Positions 46,814 to 56,869 are shown, numbered from the stretch's first letter. The stretch is DNA of 64,000 bases from an uncultured Clostridiaceae bacterium (GCA_947577025.1 CANPTO010000003.1:54823-118822); one strand, 5' to 3'. The notes: generated by a model from the sequence alone, not told the origin. Program-made: numbers and translations.

Positions 46814-47694
46814 TATGCTCTTGGGTGAGCTTTTTTATATACGTTTTTTAGTCCATCACTTTGGAATTGCATATATACTTGTGTTGATGATATATCTGAA
46901 TGACCTAGCATTGTTTGAATTGCTTTTAAGTCTGCTCCATTTTGCAATAAATGTGTTGCAAATGAGTGCCTTAATACATGTGGTGTTATATCCTTTGTTA
47001 TGTGTGCTTGCTCTTTGTAGAATTTTACTATTTTCCAGAAGCCTTGTCTTGTTAGTCTTTGACCATTTATATTTACAAATAATGCTTTTACGCCTTCATC
47101 TCTTATTAATACAGGTCTTGCTTCTTCTACATATTCTTTTAGTGCTTTTAATGACATTGTCCCTAATGGTATGTTTCTTTCTTTTGAGCCTGTTTTGCAA
47201 GTTACATATCCTTCTTCTAAATTTACATTATCCATATTTAATGAGATTATTTCTGTTACTCTCATTCCTGTGGCATAAGCAAATTCTAGCATTGCTTTGT
47301 CTCTAGTTCCTTTTAAGTCAACATCTTTTGGTTGTTCTAATAATAATTCTACTTCTTGCGCTGTTAATACACTTGGTGCTTTTTTCTCAACTTTTGGTGA
47401 TTGAATATTATTAGTTGGGTCTTCTTTTGCCTTTTTATTCTTTACTAAAAATTGATAAAAAGACCTTATTGAAGCTAAATTTCTTGATACTGTTGATGAT
47501 TTTTTACCTACTTCTTGTAAGTGGTTTAAATACTCTTTAATATCTTCTTCTTTTACTTTAGCATAGTTGATTTTATTTTCATCTAAATATTTGTTGTAAT
47601 ATACAATATCCCTTCTATATGATTGTAAAGTATTGTCTGATACTTTCTTATCGTTTTGAAGAAATTCCAAAAAAAGTTTTACTTGTTTTTCCAT
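46813..47694 (-). CDS. Tyrosine recombinase, XerC/XerD type
   Basis: The 293-residue protein has an N-terminal SAM-like domain (LQSYRRDIVYYNKYL) and the catalytic domain with Arg in ATGMRVTEI, HVLRHSFATHLL (H-x-x-R), the second His in MLGHSDISSTQVY and the nucleophile Tyr. The compact form fits the XerD-type chromosome dimer resolvase. The other partner is not in the window. Confidence 0.92.
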   Translation of the reverse strand: MEKQVKLFLEFLQNDKKVSDNTLQSYRRDIVYYNKYLDENKINYAKVKEEDIKEYLNHLQEVGKKSSTVSRNLASIRSFYQFLVKNKKAKEDPTNNIQSPKVEKKAPSVLTAQEVELLLEQPKDVDLKGTRDKAMLEFAYATGMRVTEIISLNMDNVNLEEGYVTCKTGSKERNIPLGTMSLKALKEYVEEARPVLIRDEGVKALFVNINGQRLTRQGFWKIVKFYKEQAHITKDITPHVLRHSFATHLLQNGADLKAIQTMLGHSDISSTQVYMQFQSDGLKNVYKKAHPRA

Positions 47695-47817
47695 ATTAGC
47701 TCCCCTATTCCTATCTTTATTTTTTGATTTACTTTAGCTTACGTAAACTGTATATGTTATATCAAATTAGTTTGAAATTGTAAAGAGGTTTTTGCAAAAT
47801 TCTACAATTTTTTTCTT

Positions 47818-47961
47818 CAGAGGTCGGATGTCAGAAATCTGGAGTCAGAATTTAGAGCAATTTCTTCGAGACTTGAATTGATTGATACTATTCCTTTATA
47901 TTTTGGATATATCTTTTTATCTTGCTTTTTCTGACTTCTAGCCTCTGGCTTCCTACTTCTA
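47818..47961. repeat. Palindromic intergenic repeat (family A)
   Basis: Left arm AGAGGTCGGATGTCAGAAAT, core TTCTTCGAGACTTG, right arm TCTGACTTCTAGCCTCTGGC. Confidence 0.75.
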
Positions 47962-48609
47962 TTATACAAACATCTTTATACATAACGAAACTATATTACT
48001 AGACCCATATGCTTCTATAAATGCTGCTCCAACCATCAAAACTGCCATAAAGCTTGAAAATATTGTGTGTCTTACTATCTGAATTTTTACATTTTCTCTT
48101 CTTTTATCTTTAATTATTGATTTATATAGTTTAATTCCACTTACTGCTAAAGCTGCTATACAAGGTATAAATATTATGTTCTGTAATAAAAGTGCACATA
48201 TACTAAATAGTATTCCCTTCCACATTGCATAGGTAATCATTATTGATGATATTGTATAACCTAAGCAGAAACCTCTAATTCCTATTATTATATATACAAT
48301 TGGTATTCCTATAACCGTTGACCCTATAAACCAAAGAAGAATCGCAAGTATTAGGTTGCTTATTGCTGATGTTTTTAGCAATTTTGCTGTATCTATTTGG
48401 TAATCTGTATTTAAACTTTCAGTAAAGTTTCCTAAGTACTGAGTTATTTGCGCTTTTTGTCCCTCATCTGCATTATTTATAAACATTACTCCAATTATAA
48501 TTCCTACTAAAAAAATTATGCATACTGAAAAATATTCTTTTATGTTTTTTCTAATGTGTTCTTTTACTAAATCTAGTATTTTATAACTTTTTCTCTCTTG
48601 TTTCCTCAT
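47962..48609 (-). CDS. spoIIM: Stage II sporulation protein M
   Basis: The 215-residue DUF95 membrane protein has five helices, with GIRGFCLGYTISS and LLLQNIIFIPC typical of SpoIIM. With SpoIID and SpoIIP it remodels peptidoglycan during engulfment. Strong evidence for an endospore former. Confidence 0.92.
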   Translation of the reverse strand: MRKQERKSYKILDLVKEHIRKNIKEYFSVCIIFLVGIIIGVMFINNADEGQKAQITQYLGNFTESLNTDYQIDTAKLLKTSAISNLILAILLWFIGSTVIGIPIVYIIIGIRGFCLGYTISSIMITYAMWKGILFSICALLLQNIIFIPCIAALAVSGIKLYKSIIKDKRRENVKIQIVRHTIFSSFMAVLMVGAAFIEAYGSSNIVSLCIKMFV

Positions 48610-48675
48610 GGCTTTTCTCCTTTTTTATCTTTCTACATAATGTCTATTCAATAAAAGGAGAGTTTAGAACTGATT

Positions 48676-49863
48676 TTATTTTACTTTTCCGTAAACTCCT
48701 CCGCCACCAACTTCTATTTTTGCGTTCCCTGTTCGTGCTTCTTCTATTTTGTTTGCTATTTTTTCGCCTACTACTGCTTCTATGTCGTCTTTTGATAGTT
48801 TGTGCAAAATTGTCATTTCTGTTCCAAATTTATTTAGTAATTTTTCTACCACTTTTGGTCCTACTCCTGGTATAAAACCTAGTGGTACTTGATATATGTA
48901 TGGTGGTCTTATTTGTGGGCTTTTGGTTTTACTTTTGTCTTTTATTAGTTCTATTCTGTCGAACACTCCAAAGGTTACTTTGTCACTTCCACATTTTGGG
49001 CATATGCTTACTGGTTCTTTTGTTTCTATGGTATTTTCGCACTCGTCGCAATATGTTCTATGGTATTTTCCTAGTTTTGGGTCTAATCCATAGTTTGCTG
49101 TAATTTTTCTTCCTTCTTCGTTTTTTAACGCTTTTATGACTTCTTTAAATGATATATCTTCCACTTGCAACTTGTTGTATTCTCTTGCTATTTTTGGTAA
49201 TGAGTGTGCATCTGAATTTGTTACAAATGTTTTTGTTTCTAATTCTGATATTGTGTCTGCTAAAAATGTGTCTGAACTTAAGCCTAATTCTATTGCAAAT
49301 ATTTTGTCAAATTTCTCTTTAAATATTTCTTTTAGGCTATCTGTACAATTTCCATAATAACTTTTATGTGGCGTAAACACATGGGCTGGTATTAATATTC
49401 CATTATATTTTTCTACTATGTCTATTAATTCATATCCTGATAAGTCTGACCTTTGTGTACTTAAAGTTATATTTTTTATATGATGACTCATTTCTTCCGA
49501 AAATCCTTTTATATCTTTTAAATGTGGAAAAAAGCATACATTGTGTGCTGCACCTTTGTGTCCATTTCTTCCTATTTCTGAGGTTTCTACTTCACTTCCT
49601 AATAGTATGCAAACTTTATCTTTATATATTATTCCTCCATCTTCTATTTCATATGCTTCTCCTGTTTTTAGAAAGTTTTCTATATCTTCTATTACATATG
49701 GTGATGCACAATCTATAATTCCACATATTTGTATTCCTTTTCTGTCATAGCATTCTTTTGCTATGTTTGCAAAGTTTAAAGACCTTGCTGCGGTTATTTT
49801 TATTGGTTTTCCTTGTTCACTTCTTCCTATATGTATGTGTAAATCTGCAAATACTTCATTCAT
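48676..49863 (-). CDS. PHP-domain endonuclease Q-like protein
   Basis: The 395-residue protein starts FADLHIHIGRS (PHP metal site) and has NSDAHS, a Cys4 zinc ribbon (YCDECENTIE..SICPKCGSD, about residues 280-310) and a helix-hairpin-helix-like end (GFIPGVGPKVVEKLL). This matches the TIGR00375/EndoQ family, enzymes that nick DNA 5' of deaminated bases. Confidence 0.85.
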   Translation of the reverse strand: MNEVFADLHIHIGRSEQGKPIKITAARSLNFANIAKECYDRKGIQICGIIDCASPYVIEDIENFLKTGEAYEIEDGGIIYKDKVCILLGSEVETSEIGRNGHKGAAHNVCFFPHLKDIKGFSEEMSHHIKNITLSTQRSDLSGYELIDIVEKYNGILIPAHVFTPHKSYYGNCTDSLKEIFKEKFDKIFAIELGLSSDTFLADTISELETKTFVTNSDAHSLPKIAREYNKLQVEDISFKEVIKALKNEEGRKITANYGLDPKLGKYHRTYCDECENTIETKEPVSICPKCGSDKVTFGVFDRIELIKDKSKTKSPQIRPPYIYQVPLGFIPGVGPKVVEKLLNKFGTEMTILHKLSKDDIEAVVGEKIANKIEEARTGNAKIEVGGGGVYGKVK

Positions 49864-49889
49864 TTTTTTGTTTCTCCTATTCTCTTTAT

Positions 49890-49969
49890 TTATGAAGTCA
49901 GAAGTCAGAATTTAAGTAACTTCTTCGAAGATTTTTCTTAAATCTGACTTCCGATTTCTGACTTCATTT
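49890..49969. repeat. Palindromic intergenic repeat (family A)
   Basis: GAAGTCAGAAGTCAGAATTT, core CTTCTTCGAAGA, then AAATCTGACTTCCGATTTCT. Confidence 0.78.
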
Positions 49970-50725
49970 CTAACCTCTTTTTAATACTATTGTTTCTATT
50001 TCTTCTGGGTTTATTTTTATATCTTCTACATATTTTTCTTTTGCTTGTTTTGGTGCATTTTGCATTTCTTCAAATGCTTTTTTTATATCTATTTCTGAGT
50101 TATAACTGTTTATTAATGCTACTTTTGTTGTTCTTGATGTGTTTATTAATTTTGATAGATATTCTATGCTTCTATGTAACCCTATATGTACTTTTTGTAT
50201 TTCTTCTACAAATTGTATGAATTTTTCTAGATATATGTTGTGTTTATCTTTTAGGTTTCTATATTCTAGTAATAACAGTGCTTCATCTGGTTTAAATGAA
50301 ATTCTGTCAATTCTATCTAATAGCATACCTCCAAAATTGTCTACTAACTCTAATATGTCGCTTTCCTTTTCTCTTGGTTCACTTTTTGTATATCTATTTA
50401 CTTCTTCACATATTTTGCAAAAACGTTCTGAAAATCCTAATTTTTCTAGATATTTAGCACCTTCTTTTGCATACTGTTTTACTGTATTTATGTCTGCAAA
50501 ATAATTAGGCTTTCTACAATTGCAAAGCAAACTTGCTGTTATTACTATATTTTCATCTATTTCTTTTATTTCCATTATGTCTATAAAAAGTTTGGCAAGT
50601 TCTGTTTTTAATATGACTGATTTGTCGAAAAATACATTTCCTTTTTTCTCTAAATAATACATTATTTCCATTTTTCGTATCCAGTCTTTTTCTTGTAATA
50701 TATAATTTGCAAATGTTTCTTCCAT
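49970..50725 (-). CDS. Helical HD-like hypothetical protein (251 aa)
   Basis: The start at 50723-50725 fits TTGGAGG. The all-helical protein has stretches such as ASLLCNCRKPNYF and AKYLEKLGFSERFCKIC, arranged like HD-GYP proteins but without an HD pair, so any hydrolase activity is doubtful. It lies between tmcAL and the PHP gene with family A sequence in the gap. Function unknown. Confidence 0.55.
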   Translation of the reverse strand: MEETFANYILQEKDWIRKMEIMYYLEKKGNVFFDKSVILKTELAKLFIDIMEIKEIDENIVITASLLCNCRKPNYFADINTVKQYAKEGAKYLEKLGFSERFCKICEEVNRYTKSEPREKESDILELVDNFGGMLLDRIDRISFKPDEALLLLEYRNLKDKHNIYLEKFIQFVEEIQKVHIGLHRSIEYLSKLINTSRTTKVALINSYNSEIDIKKAFEEMQNAPKQAKEKYVEDIKINPEEIETIVLKRG

Positions 50726-50840
50726 TGCTATTCCTCCAAGCATTTTTTTACATTATATTTCAAAAAGTTTGTTTATTCAATGTTTGTTATATAAATGATA
50801 ATTAATTGTAATAATGCTGTAATAGAGTTTTAAACAAAAT

Positions 50841-50880
50841 ACAGAAACTTTTGATATTTTAGTTTTTCAAAAGTTTCTGT
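50841..50880 (-). terminator. Terminator of tmcAL
   Basis: ACAGAAACTTTTGA / TCAAAAGTTTCTGT, a perfect 14-bp stem 9 bases after the stop. Confidence 0.85.
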
Positions 50881-50889
50881 TTAGTTTAT

Positions 50890-52122
50890 TTATATTATTA
50901 CTAATTTGTTTGTATAGTCTAGGTTTGCATTAGAGGCATATTCATATCCAAGTGTATATATATTAGTTGCAAATATATCTTTTTCTAGCATTTCTTTTAA
51001 GTATTTATTCATGTTTGATTCTATACTTTTTTTGACTGATGTTACTATTTCTATCTTAGAGTTTATGTTACATATGTTTGATAGTAGTTCTTTTCCTTTT
51101 TTATTAAATCCCAATACTCGTATATATGGAATTACTTTTTTCGCATTTGCCATATCTTTTTTTGTTATTCCTAATAATGCATATAGCAAAATTCTTTGTA
51201 TTCTTGTTTGTGTGTATCGCTTAGTTTTTATTATATTTATTAAGTCTATTAGGTTATTACATGAGTTTGCTGCATTTTTTATTAAAAATTCTAGCCCTTC
51301 TGTTACATCTTGTAGTTCTGCTATTTCTTTGACAGACATTTTTCTTAATGTATATAATATCTCTTTTTCAAATTTTACTATATCTATTACAAAATTTCCT
51401 CTTTTTATTTCTTCTTTTAATAACATATATGCACTTTGTGGCATTACTTTTCTTAGTTCATCATCTTGCTCTCTTGCTACTAGTTTTCGTATTGCTGTAC
51501 TACTTGCAAATTCATCTACTATTTTTTCATCATTATAATATACTTTTTTTCTTTGTATTGAAAATGGCCTCATGTCACTTTTTAACCTTTTTAGTGCTTT
51601 TAAATATTCTATTGCCAATATATTATTTGACCCTGATAAGATATTTGCATATCTTTTTATATCATTTAAATACATCATTAGTGCACTTTCTCTTGCTTTT
51701 GGGTATGATACTCCTTTTCCTAGTTCGTGGTTTAATAGTGAAATATATTCTTTTGGTTCATTATATAATACATTTGCTATGTTATTTAGTGCTGCAAAGT
51801 CTGATGTTTCTGTTCCAAAGCAGAGTGTATCTACTACTTTTAAACTGTCTAGTATTTTTATTGCTCCTTCTGCAAAGTTTTCTGCACTTGATATACTATA
51901 TATTGTTGGAAGTTCTATTACTAGGTCTACCCCATTATCAATTGCCATTCCTGTTTTTACCCATTTATTTACTAATGATGTATTTCCTCTTTGTGAAAAA
52001 TTACCACTAATTACAGCTACTACATAGTCTGCTCCTGTTTGCCTTTTTGCTTCTTCTATTTGGTATAAATGACCATTATGAAATGGATTGTATTCCGCTA
52101 TTATTCCTAGTATTTTTGCCAT
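50890..52122 (-). CDS. tmcAL: tRNA(Met) cytidine acetate ligase
   Basis: The 410-residue protein has a nucleotidyltransferase N-terminus (GIIAEYNPFHNGHLYQI, SGNFSQRG) and the YlbM/TmcAL helical C-terminus. It makes ac4C at the wobble base of elongator tRNA-Met using acetate and ATP. Full length. Confidence 0.93.
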   Translation of the reverse strand: MAKILGIIAEYNPFHNGHLYQIEEAKRQTGADYVVAVISGNFSQRGNTSLVNKWVKTGMAIDNGVDLVIELPTIYSISSAENFAEGAIKILDSLKVVDTLCFGTETSDFAALNNIANVLYNEPKEYISLLNHELGKGVSYPKARESALMMYLNDIKRYANILSGSNNILAIEYLKALKRLKSDMRPFSIQRKKVYYNDEKIVDEFASSTAIRKLVAREQDDELRKVMPQSAYMLLKEEIKRGNFVIDIVKFEKEILYTLRKMSVKEIAELQDVTEGLEFLIKNAANSCNNLIDLINIIKTKRYTQTRIQRILLYALLGITKKDMANAKKVIPYIRVLGFNKKGKELLSNICNINSKIEIVTSVKKSIESNMNKYLKEMLEKDIFATNIYTLGYEYASNANLDYTNKLVII

Positions 52123-52141
52123 AAAAGTTTGCTCCTTTCTT

Positions 52142-52190
52142 ATTGGAAGTTGGAGGTTGGAAGTTGGAATTTAATATTCCTTTTTCTGTT
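52142..52190. repeat. Intergenic repeat arm (family A)
   Basis: TTGGAAGTTGGAGGTTGGAA and AATTTAATATTCC only; the complementary arm is missing. Confidence 0.6.
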
Positions 52191-52309
52191 ATTACTTATA
52201 TTTCCCCTCTTATATATTTATTTTATTTTTTTAATTTGCTTGTACTTTTTTTCATACATTGATATAATATCATAAAAGTTTTAAAAAAACAATTGAAAGG
52301 GAAAATATT

Positions 52310-52745
52310 ATGGAAGAAATTACAATTTATACTGATGGGGCTTGCTCACGGTAACCCTGGTCCTGGTGGTTGGGGCTCTATTTTAATGTGTAAGGGTGCA
52401 AAAAAGGAAATATCTGGCAGCAGTAAAAATACCACTAATAATATAATGGAACTTACAGCAGTTGTACAAGCTTTGCGCTTAGTTAAATATCCTTGTAAAA
52501 TACAAATTTATAGTGATAGTGCTTATGTTGTTAATGGTTTTTTACAAGGATGGATTTATAATTGGATTAAAAAAGGTTGGAAAACTGCTGATGGTAGTCC
52601 TGTTAAAAATAAGGAATTATGGGAAGAATTATATTGTTTTACTAAAACTCATGAAATTAAATTTATTAAAGTTAAAGGTCATAGTGATAATGAGTTTAAC
52701 AATAGGTGTGATGAACTTGCAAGGAATGCGATTTTGGCTATTTAA
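52310..52745 (+). CDS. rnhA: Ribonuclease HI, +1 shift at CGG
   Basis: ATG at 52310 follows AAAGGGAAAA. Codon 14 is CGG (52349-52351) followed by T and then a stop in frame zero. Skipping the C gives [18 protein letters not shown], the nearly invariant start of RNase HI, and a 144-residue enzyme with all four acidic residues: Asp in YTDG, Glu in MELTAVV, Asp in YSDSAYVV and Asp in RCDELAR. It removes RNA from RNA-DNA hybrids. The restored Gly is the conserved one of C-x-GNPG. Confidence 0.92.
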
Positions 52746-52824
52746 AGTTATATTATAGAAATTCAATATAATACATAACAATTTCTAAATTAGGTATAAC
52801 TCTATTACATTAATTATTCAAAAA

Positions 52825-52853
52825 GAAAAATGCCCTAAATAAGGCATTTTTCT
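52825..52853. terminator. Bidirectional terminator
   Basis: AAAAATGCC-N8-GGCATTTTT between converging rnhA and the gene at 52871. Confidence 0.8.
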
Positions 52854-52870
52854 TTTGCACTAATGCAATT

Positions 52871-53062
52871 TTATCTTCCCGGCCACAATGTTTCTTGCTC
52901 TTCATATCTCTTTAGTTCTGCATCACGTTCTGCTTTTAATTTTTTATTTTCTTTTAATACAGCATTCAGCTGTTCCTCAACATCTCCCTTTTCGTTTCTT
53001 AATCTACGGTTTTCCTCCCGAAGCTCATCAAGTTCAGTAAGTAATCTTTGCATATCTGTCAT
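52871..53062 (-). CDS. Small coiled-coil protein (63 aa)
   Basis: Heptad-rich and strongly charged (LLTELDELREENRRLRNEKG), so an almost complete coiled coil ending ETLWPGR. Codon 15 is an in-frame CGG followed by G (53018-53020) that is read as Arg without shift. It probably shares a transcript with the 58-residue gene upstream. Function unknown. Confidence 0.6.
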   Translation of the reverse strand: MTDMQRLLTELDELREENRRLRNEKGDVEEQLNAVLKENKKLKAERDAELKRYEEQETLWPGR

Positions 53063-53112
53063 ATCATTCTCCTTATTAATTTTTGAATTTGCTTATTAAT
53101 CTCTTCAATTTA

Positions 53113-53289
53113 TTACTTCTTCTGTTGTCTATGATAGGTAGCTTTTTTGTTTGCCTCAAACCTCCTTTGATAAAGCTTCAATTGCTGTTCCTGTGATATA
53201 GGTACCTGTGGCATACCTATGATCTTTAAATTATGGTCAAAATAAATGTTTAAATTAAAATTTGTGCACCAAGAAAAATCTGTAAACAT
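53113..53289 (-). CDS. Small hypothetical protein (58 aa)
   Basis: ATG at 53287-53289 lies ten bases after AGGAGG; TAA at 53113-53115. It begins MFTDFSWCTNFNLNIYFDHN and ends with a basic tail (KATYHRQQKK). No family recognised. It is upstream of and co-oriented with the coiled-coil gene. Confidence 0.55.
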   Translation of the reverse strand: MFTDFSWCTNFNLNIYFDHNLKIIGMPQVPISQEQQLKLYQRRFEANKKATYHRQQKK

Positions 53290-53437
53290 TAGGAAATTAC
53301 CTCCTTATATGAATCTTTACTAATTGCTTCTTTTTTATTTTACTACTTTATGTTAATTTTGTCAAGTAATTACAATTTATTTTTGCAACTATTTTTTAGA
53401 AAATTTACAAAATTTTCACATATTTTCGCTTAATATA

Positions 53438-55465
53438 TTATTGTTCATATTCATATCTGAATATATCTTTTAATTTTTCTACTACATAGTGACTTCCACC
53501 TTTTTCTTTTACATCTTCTACCATACTTACTACCAATAGTTGTTTGCCACTATTTTCGTCTGCTACAAATGTATTATACCATCCTATTTCGGTACCTTTT
53601 TTATCATCTTTCGATGTTTTTATTTCTGCAGTTCCTGTTTTTCCTGCTACAATTAGTTCTTCTATTTTTGCACTATGAGCTGTTCCATTTGGATCTTCTA
53701 CTACTTGTATTAAAGCTTCTTTTACTTTATTAGCTGCTTCTTTACTAAATGCCTCTTCTCTAAAGTATGTAGCAGCTCGGTCTCCTGTATAGTCTAGGTA
53801 TAAGTTTACGATGTTTCCATTATTTACAAATCCTGAGTATATCATTGCCATATGAATTGGATTTACTAATACTTCTGCTTGTCCATAACCACTATTTGCA
53901 AGCTGTGTTTCTGTTTCGAATGTGTCTGTATTAGAATAAGTTGATTTTACATTTCCTAATGGTGTTTGTATTTCTGTATTAAAACTTATACTTTTTAAAC
54001 TTTTAGCAAAATTTTCTTTTCCTACTTTTACTGCTGCTTTTGCAAAATATATGTTATCTGAGTATATTAATGCATTTTTTAAGTTTGCTTCTCCTTTATA
54101 TGTTTTAAGCGTTGTTACATAAAAATCTTTCCAGTTTGCATCTTTTTGCCATTTTGTTCCACTTGGTCCAAAGTCTTCTTCTGCTGTAAAGCTCCTTGTT
54201 GTTAATCCTATTGCTCCTGTTATTGGCTTAAATGATGAACCTGGCGCATAACTTGCTAAGAATCTATTGTATAAAGGTTTGTCTTTGCTTTCTGATAGTT
54301 CTTTCCATTTATTTGCAGTCATTCCTAAACTAAAGTCATTTGAATCAAATGTTGGTGTACTAACTGCTGCTAATATCTCTCCTGTTTTAGGGTTAATTGC
54401 TACTGAAGCACTTTTGTCTTCTTTAAATTTTTCGTATATTATTTGTTGTATTGTTGAATCTATTGTAAGTTTTATGCTTTCTCCATTTTTTAAGTTCTTT
54501 TTGGCTAGCGTTTTTACTTTTTTTCCATTTGCATCTTCTATATATATTTCTGCTCCATCCATGGCTCTTAATTTTTCTTCGTATTTTTTCTCTATTCCAG
54601 TTTTTCCAATTACACTATTTTTTGTATATCCTTGGTCTTTCTTTTCTTCTAGTTCTTCTGCGTTTATTGTTTGAACATATCCTATTAGTTGTGAAGCCGC
54701 TTCTCCTAAGTTATATACTCTTTCTTCTTTGTCAATTATTTTTATTCCTCTAACCTGTAATAATTGTTCTTTTAAGTTAGTTTCGCTTTTTAATATTGTT
54801 CGTAATGGTACAAAAGTATCTTCTTGTACATATGAGGCTGATAAACTTTCTTTTATTGAATCAACTGATATATCTAATAAATTCGATATGATTTTTATGT
54901 CTTGTTCTTTACTTACTTCGTTCATTCTTCCTGGTACTAAACCTACTTGTGATGCTGTTTGATTGGCAGCTAGGATATTTCCATTTTTATCAAATATAAC
55001 GCCTCTTTGTGCTTGTAGTGTTTGTACTCTTACTTTATAGTCATCTTTTAGGCTTGGAAATATATTATTTGAAGACCATTTTATTTTATATGTCCCATTT
55101 TCTTTAATAAAGTTGGCTGTATTTGAAAAACTTATTTCTCCCGCAATAGTAGACATTGTTGTAGTATATACTATTTCTGCTTCTTTTCCTTTTTCTGAAG
55201 TTTTTACTATATTTGTGTCTATTTTACTTACTTCTATTCCTTCATATATGTTTTTATTTCTATTTACATATTCTTCTTGTATAGTATTTTTAGTAGTTAA
55301 TTCATACATTGCATTGTAATCTTTTTCTAAAATATATGACATGTATTGTTTAAGTACTTCCTCAGGGGTTGATTTTTCTTTTCCTAAAAATAATATTATA
55401 GATATGACGCTTAATACTATTACTGCAATTACTGCTATTATTATAACTATTCTTTTGTTCTTCAT
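53438..55465 (-). CDS. Class B penicillin-binding protein with MecA-type N-domain
   Basis: The 675-residue protein has a membrane anchor (5-28), an NTF2-like MecA_N domain (about 33-140), a dimerisation domain (GVIFDKNGNILAANQTASQ) and a transpeptidase with SSFK (GSSFKPITGA), SDN (YSDNIYFAK) and KTG (AGKTGTAEI). It cross-links peptidoglycan. The PBP2a/PBP3-like build does not by itself prove beta-lactam resistance. Confidence 0.93.
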   Translation of the reverse strand: MKNKRIVIIIAVIAVIVLSVISIILFLGKEKSTPEEVLKQYMSYILEKDYNAMYELTTKNTIQEEYVNRNKNIYEGIEVSKIDTNIVKTSEKGKEAEIVYTTTMSTIAGEISFSNTANFIKENGTYKIKWSSNNIFPSLKDDYKVRVQTLQAQRGVIFDKNGNILAANQTASQVGLVPGRMNEVSKEQDIKIISNLLDISVDSIKESLSASYVQEDTFVPLRTILKSETNLKEQLLQVRGIKIIDKEERVYNLGEAASQLIGYVQTINAEELEEKKDQGYTKNSVIGKTGIEKKYEEKLRAMDGAEIYIEDANGKKVKTLAKKNLKNGESIKLTIDSTIQQIIYEKFKEDKSASVAINPKTGEILAAVSTPTFDSNDFSLGMTANKWKELSESKDKPLYNRFLASYAPGSSFKPITGAIGLTTRSFTAEEDFGPSGTKWQKDANWKDFYVTTLKTYKGEANLKNALIYSDNIYFAKAAVKVGKENFAKSLKSISFNTEIQTPLGNVKSTYSNTDTFETETQLANSGYGQAEVLVNPIHMAMIYSGFVNNGNIVNLYLDYTGDRAATYFREEAFSKEAANKVKEALIQVVEDPNGTAHSAKIEELIVAGKTGTAEIKTSKDDKKGTEIGWYNTFVADENSGKQLLVVSMVEDVKEKGGSHYVVEKLKDIFRYEYEQ

Positions 55466-55569
55466 AACCTTCTCCTTTTTACTTATTAATTTATAATAAT
55501 ATTATCACAAATATTTTTATATAGCAATGAAAATTTTTAAAAAATAAAATCCATCTTTTAGTTTGCATA

Positions 55570-56796
55570 CTAATTTTTCTTACCAATATATGAATTTTTC
55601 TTGCCCCTTTTTACTATTACATATGCCCCTTCTATAAACCCACTTTCATCTATTATCTTGTTAGCATCTGTTATTTTTTCACCATTTATCGATATTGCCC
55701 CATTTGCTATAAATTCTCTTGCTTCTCTTTTGCTTGAAGCTGCTCCTATATTTACTACTAAGTCTGCTACGTTTTGCCCCACTTCTACTTCTTTTATTTG
55801 TTCACTTCCAAATAGGTCTTCTATGTCTTTTTTGGTCAAATCGCTAAATTTATTGTTAAATAGGTGGTCTGCTAGGTTTACTGCTCTTTCATATTCTTCT
55901 TTTCCATGTAGGAATGTTATTATTTCTCTTGCTAATGCTTTATGTGCTTCTCGGTATTCTGGGTGCTCATTATTTTTTCTTTCATATTCTTCTATTTCTT
56001 CTTTTGATAGGAATGTGTATATTTTTAAATAGTCTATTACCATACTGTCTTCTACATTTGTGAAGAATTGGTATAGTTTATAGCTTGATGTTTTTTCTTT
56101 GTCTAGCCATAGTGCATTTCCTTCACTTTTTCCAAATTTCTTTCCTTGTGAGTCTGTTACTAGTGGCATTGTGAAACCATACACTTCATTTCCAGTAGAT
56201 TTTCTTATTAAATCTATTCCAGCTGTTATATTTCCCCATTGGTCTGAACCTGCACATTGTAAATTTACATTTTTATGTTCATGTAAGTGTTTAAAGTCTA
56301 ATGCTTGTAATATCATGTATGAAAATTCTGTGTATGTTATTCCTGAGTCTAGCCTTCTTCTTATTATGTCTTTATCTAGCATATAATTTACATTGAAGTA
56401 TTTTCCGTAATCCCTTAAAAAGTCTATAACATTTATATCTTTGTACCAGTCGTTGTTGTTTACTACTTCAAAACCAAATATTTTTTCTACTTGAGCTTTT
56501 AGTTTTTCAAAATTTGCATTTACTTCTTCTTTTTTTGCCATTGCTCTTTCTGTTGTTGGACGTGGGTCTCCGATCATTCCAGTTCCTCCACCTACTAATA
56601 GTATTGGTGTGTGCCCTGCATCTTTTAATCTTTTTGAAATTAGGAAACTTGATAAATGCCCTACATGTAAACTATCTGCTGTTGGGTCTGTTCCTATATA
56701 AAAAGTTAAGCCTCCTTCATTTAATTTTTCTTCTAAATCTGGACTAGAAATATCTTTAATTAGCCCTCTCCATTTTAATTCTTCTACTAGTGTCAT
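55570..56796 (-). CDS. tyrS: Tyrosyl-tRNA synthetase
   Basis: The 408-residue class I enzyme has FYIGTDPTADSLHVGHL, GGGTGMIGDPRP, the KFGKS loop (GKKFGKSEGNALW) and a C-terminal S4 domain. The start at 56794-56796 fits GAAAGGAGAG; a longer frame upstream has no site. It is controlled by the T-box at 56945-57122. Confidence 0.96.
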   Translation of the reverse strand: MTLVEELKWRGLIKDISSPDLEEKLNEGGLTFYIGTDPTADSLHVGHLSSFLISKRLKDAGHTPILLVGGGTGMIGDPRPTTERAMAKKEEVNANFEKLKAQVEKIFGFEVVNNNDWYKDINVIDFLRDYGKYFNVNYMLDKDIIRRRLDSGITYTEFSYMILQALDFKHLHEHKNVNLQCAGSDQWGNITAGIDLIRKSTGNEVYGFTMPLVTDSQGKKFGKSEGNALWLDKEKTSSYKLYQFFTNVEDSMVIDYLKIYTFLSKEEIEEYERKNNEHPEYREAHKALAREIITFLHGKEEYERAVNLADHLFNNKFSDLTKKDIEDLFGSEQIKEVEVGQNVADLVVNIGAASSKREAREFIANGAISINGEKITDANKIIDESGFIEGAYVIVKRGKKNSYIGKKN

Positions 56797-56869
56797 TGTT
56801 ATTCTCTCCTTTCTAAACTCGAAAAGTCTTATACTTTTCACTTTTCAGTATTCATCTTTTTTCATTTTA

